Source: a virus
Virus record (IMG/VR): IMGVR_UViG_3300025401_000104
Coordinates: 1 to 22,820 of that record
Direction: 5' to 3' (one strand)
DNA length: 22,820 bases
The notes below the pieces were generated by a model. It ran no database searches and was not told the DNA's origin. It was given only the letters and a program-made list of their open reading frames with translations. Of this stretch, positions 22,001-22,820 are shown piece after piece. The translations under genes and the position numbers were made by a program. Numbering within the stretch: the first letter of the stretch is position 1; every line of letters starts with the position of its first letter.

Positions 22001-22820
22001 TCGTTGGATCAGTTTCAGCAGCCAACGTAGTATCCAATGCTCAGTTGATTGCTAATCTTGTTAATTATGCTCAGCTTGCTGGAGCTACTTTTACTGGTAA
22101 TGTGATAGTTAATGCCAACCTTACTACTAATGCTATCTTTACAGTCGGTAATGCTACAGTAAATACAGTTATAAGTGGTTCTACTATTACGACTGCTAAT
22201 TTGACTACTAATTATATTGTCGCAAATGGTACTGCTGGAGTAGCGGGTCAGGTGCTTGTATCTGGCGACGGTTCTTCTAATGTATACTGGGCAAATCCAT
22301 CTCTTTATTTTGTGCTTGGCGCAAATACTACATATACTCCTGGAAATGCTACACCTCAAAGTATATTTCGAGTCGGCGCGACGTTGGCAGCGAATACAAG
22401 ATACCAATTTAGAGCTCAGTTTTCTTTTAGTACATCGGTTAACCATTTAGTTCCTACACTAGCATGGAATGGTACAGCTATAGGAAACGTAAAGTCTATA
22501 ACGTATAATGCTATATCCGACTTTGCAGGTTTTTCATCATCAGATAATAACTTAAACGTAGTATATAATCTACTATATTCTGGATTTACTACTGGTGTAA
22601 GTTTATTACCAGGAGGACCAAAAGGACAAACAAGCTCAAATGTTCCAATGGGTGTGTTGATTACTGGAGTAGTAGATGTCGGTAATACTAGTGGAACATT
22701 TTATCCTACGATAGGATTTGATAATACTCCTGGAACTGTTACAACTTATGCTTTAAGTTCTATATCATTTGTTCCAGCAGGTGTATCTGGAGCAAATAGT
22801 TCAGTTGGTACATGGGCATA
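19072..22820 (+). CDS. Large tail-fibre-like protein, open at the window end
   Basis: The frame is open from ATG 19072 (TAATG overlap with the previous gene) through 1249 codons, and the last two bases, TA, could begin a stop codon. Residues 1-165 are charged, helical and Pro-rich, likely the virion anchor. From about 170 the protein becomes Asn/Thr/Ser/Gly-rich and beta-structured, with fibre repeats such as VWSLGNSTNQWANLYV and TYTLGNTTNRFQSIYV. Three NNTxYVG...NAQLxANL repeats lie at 21709-22080. The final 200 residues, from GQVLVSGDGSSNVYWANP, look like a compact beta-domain, possibly receptor-binding. Late expression is expected from 15877. Confidence 0.85.
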   Translation, partial: MAIDEEAFLKKFAKALGAEDVLDEMEQKKIKEQKLLEGLNNALTKLTVGEKLVVEEKFKKPVRLIAEDIPVGLPAPASKPNEPKPIPLGAQPLPQLPHKDLITKSVDAISQKARDEYVAAVDAVPNSIRKELDIIKKTITDLHRYASRASQMGGGGEVKFARLDDVNSSTIAAGLYLTYNPTTKMFEFQEVSAQSVNLSNITQDIVPQYSGVWSLGNSTNQWANLYVQDVVFPDGTTIVTSNTLGKFVFTNNTINLVNSVSNDIIVNPQATGNFTVNGNIIPTGNQTYTLGNTTNRFQSIYVGSNSIVFSDTLGGPDQTLSLANQVFYITQGPGTNTQYNANAGFNAGGIISQNYSLFLANNSQSLTIGNPGDSGQVIISRTVQIGNSVANSAQSAFQISNNGLTTIRNNLNIINPITQTTISPFTVQNQSGTPQGFTNPGVTMYAINAANLSNRFVMDTYGNNMYNVIAARASRGTINSPTSSQANDILLRITGNAFRNNAFGTSGDARIDLVASENFSDANNGSQINFWTTKIGTNNIAISASITSNGFVIANNQTGITFSDNTYQNTAFNSTSAVTNITVGTGLTQSNSVGNVGINATGVLSVAGTARQVIVANTGQNITLSTPQNLDTNSTVQFANLTVNNFTVTGTSTIANNQSLATKQLNLAYNSTLAAQIDGGGITLGNTSSAYYRSILYNLANDYWSTGSANFVTQNLYSNYINANNLSIANAAHFGDAYIGYDYPNAIIQADQNIATYSQIIEQNHSSSVDASTDFVAVNDIGNNDIHFIDFGINSSTWSNTDWTINGPSDGYLYIDSGNLSIGTATAGKVLTFFTGGTLASKLRMTINDSGVTVVNNVTANSFTGPLTGNVTGNITGTANNTNYVGSVSAANVVSNAQLVANLANYTNTAGLSAYQTTAGLSANVLTLTSNNTTYVGAVTASNVVSNAQLIANLANYQTTAGLSANVAKLTANNTSFVGSVSAANVVSNAQLIANLVNYAQLAGATFTGNVIVNANLTTNAIFTVGNATVNTVISGSTITTANLTTNYIVANGTAGVAGQVLVSGDGSSNVYWANPSLYFVLGANTTYTPGNATPQSIFRVGATLAANTRYQFRAQFSFSTSVNHLVPTLAWNGTAIGNVKSITYNAISDFAGFSSSDNNLNVVYNLLYSGFTTGVSLLPGGPKGQTSSNVPMGVLITGVVDVGNTSGTFYPTIGFDNTPGTVTTYALSSISFVPAGVSGANSSVGTWA
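21709..22080 (+). repeat. In-frame tandem repeats within the tail-fibre gene
   Basis: Three copies of a roughly 42-codon unit begin at 21709, 21862 and 21988. Each encodes NNTxYVG, then S/T-A-S/A-NVVSNAQL and ANLxNY. The first copy has nine extra codons (spacing 153 versus 126 bases). Copies two and three share long near-identical DNA stretches (AACGTAGTATCCAATGCTCA), so slippage or recombination could change the copy number. Confidence 0.8.

Noticed and set aside
22015-22446. Minus-strand 143-codon frame opposite the tail-fibre gene
   Set aside because: It is a Cys/Ser/Arg-rich shadow of the continuous plus-strand fibre frame, with no start signal of its own.
1-22820. CRISPR array, insertion sequence, integrase or homing endonuclease
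   Set aside because: No regularly spaced repeats with unique spacers, no transposase or integrase motifs, and no GIY-YIG or HNH signatures were seen.

Overview
This window is part of the genome of a T4-like (straboviral-type) myophage that very probably infects an alphaproteobacterium. The T4-like assignment rests on a family-B DNA polymerase (gene 43 type), a UvsX recombinase and a DnaB-type gene 41 helicase in one cluster, five T4-style late promoters (TATAAATA), scattered tRNA genes, and tight ATGA/TAATG gene overlaps. The alphaproteobacterial host is inferred from host-like cargo: an outer-membrane protein whose mature N-terminus has the Lys/Pro-rich start common in rhizobial/Brucella porin-like proteins, a DUF1127 protein, a DUF1289 protein, and a Gly/His/Tyr-rich exported protein. 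Base composition is AT-rich, with short intergenic gaps.

Layout. (1) 1-2330: a tRNA/accessory region with six tRNAs (UAG, CAU, UGA, UAC, GCC, UUG anticodons), a TagD-like nucleotidyltransferase, a SemiSWEET-like membrane protein and a class 3 lipase on the minus strand behind a late promoter. (2) 2331-4194: an envelope/moron region with an outer-membrane beta-barrel protein that has its own sigma70 promoter and terminator, then an early operon of small proteins, one of them secreted. (3) 4169-7372: lysis and stress genes, namely an overlapping Rz/Rz1-like spanin pair (minus strand, late promoter), a conserved phage protein, Hsp20 plus DUF1127 (late promoter) and a GH19-type endolysin. (4) 7381-13756: the replication/recombination cluster 43 - small ORF - coiled-coil membrane protein - uvsX - small ORF - DUF1289 - 41, led by a promoter nested in a terminator loop. 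(5) 13757-14258: two small genes, one behind a hairpin that covers its start site and one behind a consensus sigma70 promoter. (6) 14254-22820: late genes, comprising a structural-like protein, four small unknowns, a candidate structured RNA ending in a terminator, and a late operon of two proteins with possible capsid-targeting N-termini (a PD-(D/E)xK-like protein and a KxDG plus TxGH double nucleotidyltransferase), followed by a very long tail-fibre-like protein that is still open at the window end.

Together the early promoters (sigma70 type, three sharing a TAATATG element just after the -10 box) drive host-takeover and replication genes. The TATAAATA promoters drive lysis, chaperone and virion genes on both strands. 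The most interesting part is the 15.7-19.1 kb late operon, whose two enzymes may be packaged in the head and injected with the DNA.
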